47,232 nucleotides of DNA from contig MWCO01000048.1 of NCBI GenBank assembly GCA_002070115.1, positions 1 to 47,232 on the forward strand. Reading direction: 5' to 3'. Shown piece by piece: positions 24,303 through 34,100 of this stretch. Below the pieces are notes generated by a model that made no database searches, was not told where the DNA came from, and saw only the letters and a program-made list of their open reading frames with translations. Each line of letters begins with the position of its first letter. Position 1 is the first letter of the stretch. The position numbers were made by a program, and so were the translations under genes. Origin of the DNA: Deltaproteobacteria bacterium ADurb.Bin207. GTDB lineage: Bacteria > Myxococcota_A > Polyangia > Polyangiales > Polyangiaceae.

Positions 24303-26141
24303 CTACAAAACGCCGTCGAGGACTTCGAGCACCATATCGACACGTCCGAAGGGGACGGCGATTTGGATACCTTGGGTATGCGGGCGAACGTGGCGAACCA
24401 TTTGTTGAGCGACGGCTGTCCCTACGGCGAGAGCTTCTTCTTTTGATTTGGCCGCGCGCATTTTTTCCATGACGTCATCGGGCACGGAGGCGCCTGGGAC
24501 TTCATGATTGAGGAATTCGGCATTTCGCAACGAAACGAGGGGCCAGATCCCGGAAAGCACGGGTACGCGGATGGGTTCGATACGGCGCAAAAACGTTTCG
24601 AAGATGCGCAGGTCGAACACGGGTTGGGTGATGATGAATTCGGCACCCGCTTCGATTTTATATTCGAGTCGTCGCAGTTCTTCCTCGAGGTTGATGGCAC
24701 CAGGGTTGGCGCCGACGCCGACGAGAAAGCCGGTGGGTTCGCCGATGGGGTTGCGGGCGATATCCAGGCCGTGATTGAGTCGCCACAGCAGGTTGGTCAA
24801 GCCGATGGCGTCGACATCGTAGACAGCGGTGGCATCGGGGTAATTGCCGAGTTTGGGGGGGTCGCCGGTGACGGCGAGGATATTGCGAATACCGAGGGCC
24901 CAAGCTCCCAACAGGTCGCTTTGCATACCGATGACGTTTCGGTCGCGACAGGTGTAGTGAAGGAGCACTTCGATATTGACATTGCGTTGAATGAGGATGG
25001 CGAGGGCCAGGGCGGACATGCGCGAGCTTGCTCGGGGACCATCGGGGATATTGATCGCATCAACGCCATGGTGGGCGAGTTGTCGTGCTTGTTTGAGCAC
25101 GCGTTCGGCGTCGACACCTTTGGGTGATACGAGTTCGCAGAGGGTGACGTACTTGTGATCGGCGAGGCGGCATGACAAGCGTGATTTGTCTTGGGGGGAA
25201 TAGGGAGTGATTTCGGGAGGTGCCTGGGCTTGGAGTTCACGAACTTGGATCTGGTGTCGAGGGGCTGGTTCGAGCGCGGCGATGGCGCGTCGCATGGCTT
25301 TGATGTGTTCAGGCGTCGTTCCACAGCATCCGCCGATGATTCGTGCGCCGGTTTGCACGAAGCGTTTCGAAAACTCGGCAAAGTATTCGGGTGATCCAAG
25401 GTAGATGGTTCTTCCTTCGACGCGTCGCGGTTCTCCCGCGTTGGGCATCAAAGAAATGGGGCGAGAGGTAAGGGCCACGGCCGTTTCGAGGGCATCGAGC
25501 ATTTCCTTGGGACCGACCGCGCAATTGAAACCAACCATATCGGGATAGAACCCATTGATCCGCGCCACGGCGTCGGAAATGGGAGTGCCCACGGCGAGGG
25601 TTTCGCCATTGCGAATCACGACTTGCGCGATCACGGGCAGATCGCATTCATCGCGAACGGCAAGGATGGCCTGTTCGAGTTCGGATAGGTACAAAAAAGT
25701 TTCGAGGATGATGAGGTCCACGCCTCCTTCTCGAAGAGCGCGAACCCGTTTTGCGAAATCGGCGCGTGCTTCGTCGAAGCCGACACGTCCAATCGGTTCG
25801 ATGGGCACGCCGAGAGGACCGATGGCTCCGGCGACGTAGACGTCGTCACCAGCCGCTTCTCTTGCGATTTGGGCTCCCCGCAAATTGATCTCGTGCAATT
25901 TCTGAGCGAGTCCAAAGGGCTCGAGTTTATAGCTGCTGGCACCAAACGTATTGGTTTCGATGGCGTCGGCTCCCGCGCGTAAGTATTCATCGTGGACTTG
26001 GCGAACCAAGTGCGGTGCCGTGATGTTGAGTTCGTCAAAGCAGGTGTTGATATAGATGCCCTTCGTGTAGAGCATCGTTCCCATTCCACCGTCGAACAAT
26101 ACGGTGCCTTCTTCGAGGCGCTCCCGAAATGGTTTTCGCAT
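24303..26141 (-). CDS. Homocysteine S-methyltransferase / methylenetetrahydrofolate reductase fusion
   Basis: A 612-residue bifunctional enzyme of one-carbon and methionine metabolism. Residues 1-290 are the homocysteine-binding methyltransferase half: LFDGGMGTMLY, ETNTFGAS, and the zinc ligands Cys207 (GFNCAVGP) and Cys272-Cys273 (IIGGCCGTT). Residues about 320-610 are the MTHFR TIM barrel with ELVSPKGVDAERV, VLLHYTCRDRN, ILAVTGDPPKLGNYP and EFIITQPVFDL. This arrangement matches the YitJ-type fusions, which link 5-methyl-THF formation to methyl transfer. No cobalamin-binding domain is present, so it is not full MetH. The ATG at 26139-26141 has AGAGGAT a few bases upstream. It is transcribed away from the lipid locus. 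Confidence 0.93.
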   Translation of the reverse strand: MRKPFRERLEEGTVLFDGGMGTMLYTKGIYINTCFDELNITAPHLVRQVHDEYLRAGADAIETNTFGASSYKLEPFGLAQKLHEINLRGAQIAREAAGDDVYVAGAIGPLGVPIEPIGRVGFDEARADFAKRVRALREGGVDLIILETFLYLSELEQAILAVRDECDLPVIAQVVIRNGETLAVGTPISDAVARINGFYPDMVGFNCAVGPKEMLDALETAVALTSRPISLMPNAGEPRRVEGRTIYLGSPEYFAEFSKRFVQTGARIIGGCCGTTPEHIKAMRRAIAALEPAPRHQIQVRELQAQAPPEITPYSPQDKSRLSCRLADHKYVTLCELVSPKGVDAERVLKQARQLAHHGVDAINIPDGPRASSRMSALALAILIQRNVNIEVLLHYTCRDRNVIGMQSDLLGAWALGIRNILAVTGDPPKLGNYPDATAVYDVDAIGLTNLLWRLNHGLDIARNPIGEPTGFLVGVGANPGAINLEEELRRLEYKIEAGAEFIITQPVFDLRIFETFLRRIEPIRVPVLSGIWPLVSLRNAEFLNHEVPGASVPDDVMEKMRAAKSKEEALAVGTAVAQQMVRHVRPHTQGIQIAVPFGRVDMVLEVLDGVL

Positions 26142-26485
26142 GGTCTATCCTCTGTCGTTGATGGGAGTGCATAGTGTAGGAGGTGGGCCGCGGTCATGGG
26201 AAAGCGATGCGAGGTGGGGGGGCGAGGCGGTCTTTCGAGGCTGGATAATTCTTCGAAACCCCGATCGGAGAGACGAAATCGTACCTGTTCGTTTGAATCG
26301 TGCAACGCACGAAGGGCGGGGACGGTCGGTTTTTGCGACATTCAGAGGATTACAACGCGAAGCGTCAAGACAACTCTCGCATCGGACGTGTGCGGGAATG
26401 TCCGACCCGTGTTATGCCCCTGCCCCCAACGCGGTGACTGCAAGTGGTTGCCGCATGGCTTCTGCGATTGGAACGAGGAATCTCG
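26142..26485. other. Intergenic region between divergent genes
   Basis: About 340 bp that must hold promoters for the methyltransferase/MTHFR gene and for the lipid operon. Overlapping frames are open here but have no protein-like features. I could not pick out a riboswitch (SAM or cobalamin type) or a clear -10/-35 pair by eye. Confidence 0.4.
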
Positions 26486-28126
26486 ATGGCTCTCGAGCGT
26501 GAAGAACTACACCTGCTTTTGGACACCCTCCGGTCCTTTTGTGATCGCAACCTACCGTTGGCGCGTCGACTCGAACTCGATGCGAATCATACGTATCCCG
26601 CCGACGTCATCGAAGGATTGTTTGGCGAGGTGGGACTGCATTTGCTGTTCTTGCCGACATCCTGTGGAGGCATGGATGGTGGAGCGTTCGACATCTATCG
26701 CGTCAGTGAGTTGATGGCGCAGTACGACCTGGGTGTGGCCACTGCCGTTCTGGCCACATTTTTAGGAACGGATCCGATCGTCGTGGGTGCGACGGAGGAA
26801 CAAAAAGCGCATTGGATGACCCGCATTGCGGAAGAAGCTCTGGTGGTGGCTTATGCGGTCACGGAGCCGTCGGTGGGAAGCGACCTGGGCGCGATGAAGG
26901 CCACGGCTACCCGCGTGATGGATGGTGATCGACTCAAAGGCTATGTGCTCAATGGGGAGAAACAATTCATCACCAACGGAGGTGTTGCGGCGATCACGAC
27001 GGTGCTGGCCATGGCACCGGATGGACCATCATTTTTCATTGTGGAACGAGGGACGCCTGGATTCGAGCCCTCCAAGCCGGAGCAAAAACACGGCATTTGT
27101 GCGTCGAACACCACGGCAATTGCGATGCAAGACGTATTCGTTCCGGTCGAACGGCTCGTGGGGGGTGTGGAGGGACAGGGGTTGGCACAAGCGCAGAAGG
27201 TGTTTGGATATACGCGATTGATGGTAGCGGCGTTTGGTCTTGGTGCAGGCTATGCGGCGCTGGCACGGACGATTCAATATGCGCAGGAGCGTGTGCAAGG
27301 CGGTGGATTGCTTGCGACCAAGCAAGCGTACACGCACAAGCTCATCGTGCCTCATGTGGTGCATTTGGAGGCGGCTCGCGCGTATATCGATCATGTGGCG
27401 CGTCGTATCGATGGAGGAGAACAAGATGTGGCCATCGAAGGGGCGATAGCGAAGCTAGCGGCGTCGGAAGCAGGGAAAGCGGCAGCGGATGCGGCGATTC
27501 AAGCCCATGGGGGGTATGGGTACATTCGCGAGTACGAGGTGGAGAAGATCGCGCGCGATGTGCGCATCACGACGATATACGAAGGAACGAGTGAGATCCT
27601 GGAATGGACGGTGGGCAGGGATCGTTGGGCCCAGCACTTGAAAACGCGGGGAGGCATTTGGCAGAAGGCAGCCGAGTCGTTGGATTCGTTGCATCATCAA
27701 CACGCAGACGTAGGTGCGGACATGGTGGCGGCGGCGATGCGTGCCATGGGTGTGTTTCTCGACAAGGCTCGAGAGGCGCGGCTGACTCGGCATCAGCACG
27801 TGCTGTTTCGTATGGGCGAGCTGGCGACTCGAGCGGAAACGGCGGCGGTGATGTGTCGCTGGGCGTTGATGGATGATCATGATCCGACGCGGGGGGATGC
27901 CTCGGCGCTTCGAGCCATGGCTCGGATCTACGCGCGCGAAACACTCACGGCCATCCATCAACAAGCGATGGGATGGTTGCGCGCCTCGGATGCGGTGAGC
28001 GCATCGCAAAGTGCGGCGATTGCCGCGCAAATGGGAATCGATGCTCTGTACAAGGGCTATGGTGGTTGGCTTGACGACATGAACCACGTCGCTCGGGTCA
28101 CGCTGGGAATGGAAGCGAGCGCCTGA
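26486..28126 (+). CDS. Acyl-CoA dehydrogenase with C-terminal extension
   Basis: A 546-residue flavoprotein that introduces a 2,3-double bond in acyl thioesters. Seen are YAVTEPSVGSDLGAMKATATR (FAD/substrate site), LNGEKQFITNGG, EAGKAAADAAIQAHGGYGYI, the catalytic glutamate in IYEGTSEI (Glu366) and the C-terminal DMNHVARVTLG. The length exceeds the usual 380-390 residues by about 150, with an additional helical C-terminal domain as in VLCAD/fatty-acid type members. The ATG at 26486 has GAGGAA five bases before it. It is the first gene of a run with the megasynthase (26 bp downstream) and PPTase, so its substrate may be the lipid product or its precursor, bound to CoA or carrier protein. Confidence 0.9.
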   Translation: MALEREELHLLLDTLRSFCDRNLPLARRLELDANHTYPADVIEGLFGEVGLHLLFLPTSCGGMDGGAFDIYRVSELMAQYDLGVATAVLATFLGTDPIVVGATEEQKAHWMTRIAEEALVVAYAVTEPSVGSDLGAMKATATRVMDGDRLKGYVLNGEKQFITNGGVAAITTVLAMAPDGPSFFIVERGTPGFEPSKPEQKHGICASNTTAIAMQDVFVPVERLVGGVEGQGLAQAQKVFGYTRLMVAAFGLGAGYAALARTIQYAQERVQGGGLLATKQAYTHKLIVPHVVHLEAARAYIDHVARRIDGGEQDVAIEGAIAKLAASEAGKAAADAAIQAHGGYGYIREYEVEKIARDVRITTIYEGTSEILEWTVGRDRWAQHLKTRGGIWQKAAESLDSLHHQHADVGADMVAAAMRAMGVFLDKAREARLTRHQHVLFRMGELATRAETAAVMCRWALMDDHDPTRGDASALRAMARIYARETLTAIHQQAMGWLRASDAVSASQSAAIAAQMGIDALYKGYGGWLDDMNHVARVTLGMEASA

Positions 28127-28152
28127 GGAAACGACGAGGAGTTAATAGAGCA

Positions 28153-31100
28153 ATGAGCTACGAAGCACTCGAAACGGCGGAGCGGGCAGTGGCAATCATC
28201 GGTGTGGGAGCCGTGCTTCCTGATGCGCCGAATGCCAAGAAATTTTGGGAAAACGTCGTCTCCGCACGCTACAGCATTACCGATGTGCCGGAAGATCGTT
28301 GGTCTTCCGCGGAGTATTACGATCCAGATCCAAAGGCCGTGGGTAAGACGTACTCGAAGATCGGTGGATGGGTACGCGACTTTTCGTTCGATACACTCAA
28401 GTATCGAATTCCTCCGCGTGTGGCTGCGGCCATGGATATGGCGCAGATGTGGGGGATTGCGGCTGCGCATGAAGCGCTCACGGATGCCGGGCATCCCGAT
28501 CGCCCCCTCGATACGGATCGGACAGCCGTCATCGTGGGTAATGCGATGGGTGGGCAGCTTCATTACGAGACCACCTTTGGTGTGGTGGCTCCGCCTTCGA
28601 TATCGCGGGTGCTGAGGGTGTCGAAAACGGGAAAGGGCCTTGATTCCTCGACATATTCGGCGCTCGAGCGGGAGTTGGTCGACGGATTGCGTGGTCTCGT
28701 TCCCGGTATCACCGAGGATTCGATGCCCGGGGAGTTGGCCAACGTGGTGGCGGGACGCATCGCAAACGCCTTCGATTTGCACGGTCCAAATTATGTTTGT
28801 GATGCTGCCTGTGCGTCGTCACTCGCGGCGCTGGATGCAGCGATCGAAGGACTATTGGCGCGCCATTACGATGCGGTCGTTTGTGGAGGTGTCGATCGGA
28901 ACATGGGGCCGGCAACCTTCGTCAAGTTTTGCAAGGTCGGGGCTTTGTCTCCGGATGGGTCGCGACCGTTCGCCAAAGGCGCCAATGGTTTCGTGATGGG
29001 CGAAGGCGCGGCGATGTTCGTGCTCAAGCGGCTGGCCGATGCGGAACGGGCTGGAGATCGAATCTACGCGGTGATTCGCGCGGTAGGAGGAGCAAGTGAT
29101 GGCAAAGGCAAAGGCATCACGGCTCCCAATCCGGAAGGGCAAAAACGCGCCGTGCTTCGGGCGTACGAACGTGCGGGATTTGCTCTGTCTACGGTGACAC
29201 AAATCGAAGCGCATGGAACATCGACCATCGTGGGGGATGTGGCGGAGGTCGCGGCCATCAATGAGCTGTATCGCGGAGTTGACTTACCGAAGCGTTCGGT
29301 GGCGCTTGGTTCCATCAAGTCGCAGATTGGTCACTTGAAAGCCGCGGCGGGGGCCGCGGGTCTTCTCAAAGGCGTGTTGGCCATCCATCATAAAACCCTG
29401 GCGCCCTCCGCGCAGTTCGTGGAGCCAAACCCGAATATCCGCTTCGAAGACGGGCCCTTCTTCGTCAATACCCAAGCGCGACCGTGGGAACGTCCTGCCC
29501 AAGGGCTTCGACGATTGGGCGTGAGTGCGTTTGGATTTGGGGGAACCAACTTCCATGTCTGTCTCGAAGAACATGTGCCGGAGATGCTGACTCGACGCGG
29601 TTTGCAAGTGCAGGTGCCTGGAAGCGCGGAGCGAACCACCGCGTCAAGCATGGCTCGATCGTCGCAAGAGCATGCCGAGCCGCCGCCGATGCTGCGTGGG
29701 CTTCTCATGGCTCACGGAAACACGCTTGGCGAAGTGCGATCACGTCTCGTGGAGATTGCGCAAGAGGCCAGCAAGGGGATCACACCGCCGTATGAGCTTC
29801 CTTCCGCGGAAGCGATGACTGCGCCCGAGCGCATCGCGATTGACTTTGGCTCCGCGAAAGAACTCGAAACGAGCGTGGCGAAGGCCATCGAGTGCATCGA
29901 TGATGATCGTCCGGCGGCATGGCGGTTGGCCCGTGGAAAATCGGTGTTCCGCGGCTACGAAGCCCCTGGAAAGATAGCCTTTCTCTTCCCAGGTCAAGGC
30001 TCTCAATATGTCAATATGCTTCGCGAACTGCGGGATATTTCCCCCACGGTTCGTCGAATTTTCGATGAGGCTGACGATGTGATGCGTGATCGGCTCGATG
30101 GCCGCACCCTGACGCAGCTCATTTTTGTGGATTCCACGGATAAGGAGCTATTGGCGAACGCCGAGGAGGCGTTGCGTCACACCACGGTGACCCAGCCGGC
30201 CATGCTTGCGGCAGATAATGCCTTGGCGAGCCTGCTGCAGGACTTTGGGATTTTTCCCGACATGGTGATCGGTCATAGCTTGGGTGAATACGCCGCTTTG
30301 GTAGCGGCGGGAGTCATGCCATTTGCCGATGCGCTGGTGGCGGTGAGTGCGCGTGCGAGGGAGATGGCCAACGTATCGCTGGCGGACTCCGGAAAAATGG
30401 CCGGAGTCATCGGCCAATATGACAAGATTCCTCCCGTCCTCGAGAAGGTGGGTGGATATGTGGTCGCGGCCAATCGTAACTCGTACAAACAAACGGTCAT
30501 CGCGGGAGCCAGCGATGCGGTGGACAAGGCGTCGGACATGCTTCGCGATGCCGGTCTTCGTGTGATTCCGCTCAACGTTTCTCACGCATTTCATTCCAAT
30601 ATCGTGGCCCCGGCCAGTGAGCCGCTCCGTCGTGTCATTCAAGGCTTGCGGGTCTCTCCTCCCCGCCTTCCGGTCGTGGCCAACGTCGATGGCAAGTTCT
30701 ATCCGATGGATCCGGCCTGTCGTGAAGCCATCATCGATCGATTGGCTCGTCAAATCGCATCGCCCGTTGAATTCGTGGATGGTCTCGAGACGCTATACGA
30801 ATCTGGTGTGCGTGTGTTTGTGGAGGTCGGTCCCAAAAAAGTGCTCGCTTCGTTCGCGGAAGAGGTTCTTTCGGAGCGAGGAGACATCGTGGCTCTGGCC
30901 ACCAACAATCCCAAAAAGGGACCCGAGGCTTCCTTCGGTGCGGCTCTCGCCTACCTATATTCGATTGGTCGTGGAAATCCGCGTCTTGAAGCGAATACTC
31001 CCATTGCTGCGCCGGTGGAACTCACGACCAGGGTGGAAAAGCCGCGCGAGCCGATCGCGTCGGAACCTCCACCGTCCGCTCCGATGACGGTTCCCATGGC

Positions 31101-34100
31101 CCCTCCTTCGGGTTCCCCTTCTCTGGACACGCGGACGACCCTGGAATTGGGACGTATTTTCGCGGACTTTCTCGATCGCGGAATGCGTGTATACCGAAAT
31201 GGACAGTCCGAGGGCGCGCGAGAAGCGAGCCCCGGCGTAACACCCCATGCCCAAGGATCGGTCGTCATTACGGGGGCGAGTGTGGGCCTGCCGGGAGTAG
31301 AACATCGCCTGTTCGATGATGAGGGAGTCGAGCGAATCCTACGTGGAGACCAGCTCATCGGACCGATTCCTAAGCCCTTACAAGACCTTATGGTCGATAA
31401 AAACGTGGTTCGTTTGATCAAAAGCGAGACGGAAGGCCCGCGTCTCGATCTCATCACGGAGAACTCCGATGTACTTCATTTGGCAGGGCGTCGCGGCGAC
31501 TTTGACCTGGTGAAAGACTTTGGCGTCGCCGAAGAGCGAGCCGACGCGTACGACATCACGACCGCGATGGCGATTGCGGCAGGGTTGGAAGCGTTGCGAG
31601 ACGCTGGTATTCCGCTGGTGCGACGATACCGCAAGACATCGAAGGGGACGTTCCTTCCGGATCGGTGGATGCTCCCTGAACCTCTCGCGGATGAAACGGG
31701 TGTGGTGTTTGCCTCCGCATTCCCTGGATACAACCGCTTTGCGGAACTCATGCAGGAATACCAAGAGTATCGAGCCGCCCGCGCGCGGGTCGAGATGCTC
31801 GAGCGTGTACGCATGCACATGCTGCGGACGGATACGGCCGCCATTGACGCGATGATTGCCGAAGAGCGCGGCAAGCTCGAGGCCAATCCCTATCGATTCG
31901 AACGGAAATTTCTTTTTGAAATCCTTGCGATGGGCCATTCGCAGTTCGCGGAACTCATTGGCGCGCGTGGTCCCAATACCCAGGTCAACTCCGCTTGTGC
32001 GTCGACGACTCTCGCGATTGCCACGGCCGAGGATTGGATCCGAAGTGGTCGCTGCTCCCGGGTCATTGTCATTGCGGCTGACGATGTCACCAGCGACAGC
32101 ATGATCGATTGGATTGGCGCGGGATTTTTGGCCACGGGCGCCGCCACGACGGAGAAGGATGTAACGCAAGCCGCGCTGCCGTTCGATCGTCGTCGCAATG
32201 GCATGATTTTGGGCATGGGAGCCTGCGCCTTGGTGGTGGAGTCCCACGACGCCGTTCGGGCACGAGGCATGCAGGGAATCGCCGAGATTCTTGCTTCGGA
32301 CATTGCGAATAGCGCGTTTCACGGAACACGCCTCGACGTGAACCATATCTGTTCGGTGTTGGACCGGGTGGTCGCCACGGCCGAATCCCGGCACGGCATC
32401 GACCGTCGCCAGATTGCTTCCCATACCGTGTTCATCTCCCATGAAACGTACACGCCAGCGCGGGGCGGTAGCGCTTCGGCGGAAGTGCATGCGCTTCGCA
32501 CGGCTTTTGGTGATGCCGCTTCCGATATCGTCATTGCCAACACCAAGGGGTTTACGGGCCATCCGATGGGTGTGGGCATCGAAGACGCCCTAGCGGTCAA
32601 GGTGCTGGAGAGCCGTGTGGTTCCCCCTATTCCCAACTTCCGAGAAGTCGATCCGGAGTTGGGTACGCTCAACTTGTCACGAGGCGGGAGCTACCCCGTG
32701 GATTATGCGCTTCGTTTTTCGGCAGGATTTGGTTCGCAACTCGCCATTACCCTATATCGAAGAGTAGCGGGTAAGCACGAACGGCTAGTCGATGCCTCCC
32801 GCTACAAGGATTGGCTTCGCGTCATGTCCGGATATCCCGATGCGGATACTGAGGTGGATCACCGAACCCTGCGGGTTCGAGATCAAGGAGTCCCTTCGGA
32901 ACTTGCCCAGAGCACCGGATGGAAATACGGGCAGGTGCCCATCAATCGCGTGATGGCCGCAGAGACATCGGCAAGCGCCACGACGGTTGCGCCGTCGTAC
33001 CCCCCCGCCGGTCGCCACGATCCCATTTCGGTCGCTCCGCCGTCGATGTCCACGGATGCCGCGGCGCCTGCCGAACGAAGCGATCTGAGTGCCCGGGTGC
33101 TCGCGATTGTGGCGGAAAAGACTGGATATCCTACGGATATGCTGGCCCTCGATCTCGATCTGGAAGCGGACCTGGGCATCGATACCGTCAAACAAGCCGA
33201 AATTTTCGCCGAACTCCGATCGGTATTTGGGTTGCCTCGTCGCGATGATTTGAAGCTACGGGACTACCCGACGCTCGAGCGAGTAATCGAATATGTTCGA
33301 ATGGCTTTGGGGCCGGACAGGGGTTCGGCAACGGTGGGTTCTTCGAAATCCTCGACTCCTGCCCGCTCCGCAAGCTTCGACCGTACCGCCGAAAAGGTGA
33401 TCGCGATCGTGGCGGAAAAGACAGGATATCCGACAGATATGCTGGCTCTCGATCTCGATCTGGAAGCGGATCTGGGTATCGATACAGTCAAACAAGCCGA
33501 AATTTTCGCGGAGCTGCGATCGGTATTCGGCTTGCCTCGTCGCGATGATTTGAAGCTGCGCGACTATCCGACCCTCGAGCATGTCATTGGATACGTTCGT
33601 GAAAACATCGGCGAAGAGTCGACGGCTGTGGCGCCTTCCTCCGACGGCGCGGTGTCTCCATCCGCTCCACCCGCGCTCGATCCGGTCGCCGAAAAGGTGA
33701 TCGCGATCGTGGCGGAAAAGACAGGGTATCCGACCGATATGCTGGCCCTCGATCTCGATCTGGAAGCAGACCTGGGTATCGATACGGTCAAGCAAGCCGA
33801 GGTATTTGCCGAGCTTCGCGCGGCTTTCGAGCTTCCCCGTCGAGATGACTTGAAACTTCGCGACTATCCAACGCTCGGCCACGTCATCGGATACGTTCGC
33901 CAAGGGCGTCCGGATTTGACTCCGGCGATACCCATGGCACCGTCAGCGCCCGCCTCGGCACAAACGCCCATCGCCCGAGAAGCCGACGATTTATCGAAGC
34001 AAGTTCTTGAGATTGTAGCGGAAAAGACGGGATATCCGACGGATATGCTCGAATGGGAACTGGATCTCGAGGCGGACTTGGGGATTGATACGGTCAAGCA

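Noticed and set aside
31378..32562. 394-codon minus-strand frame inside the megasynthase
   Set aside because: It lies opposite the strongly supported KS2 region and its translation is Arg/His-rich without any motif; it is a codon-bias shadow.
33264..34097. Repeated short minus-strand frames at 300-bp spacing
   Set aside because: They are reverse-strand images of the tandem carrier domains, not a CRISPR or gene array.
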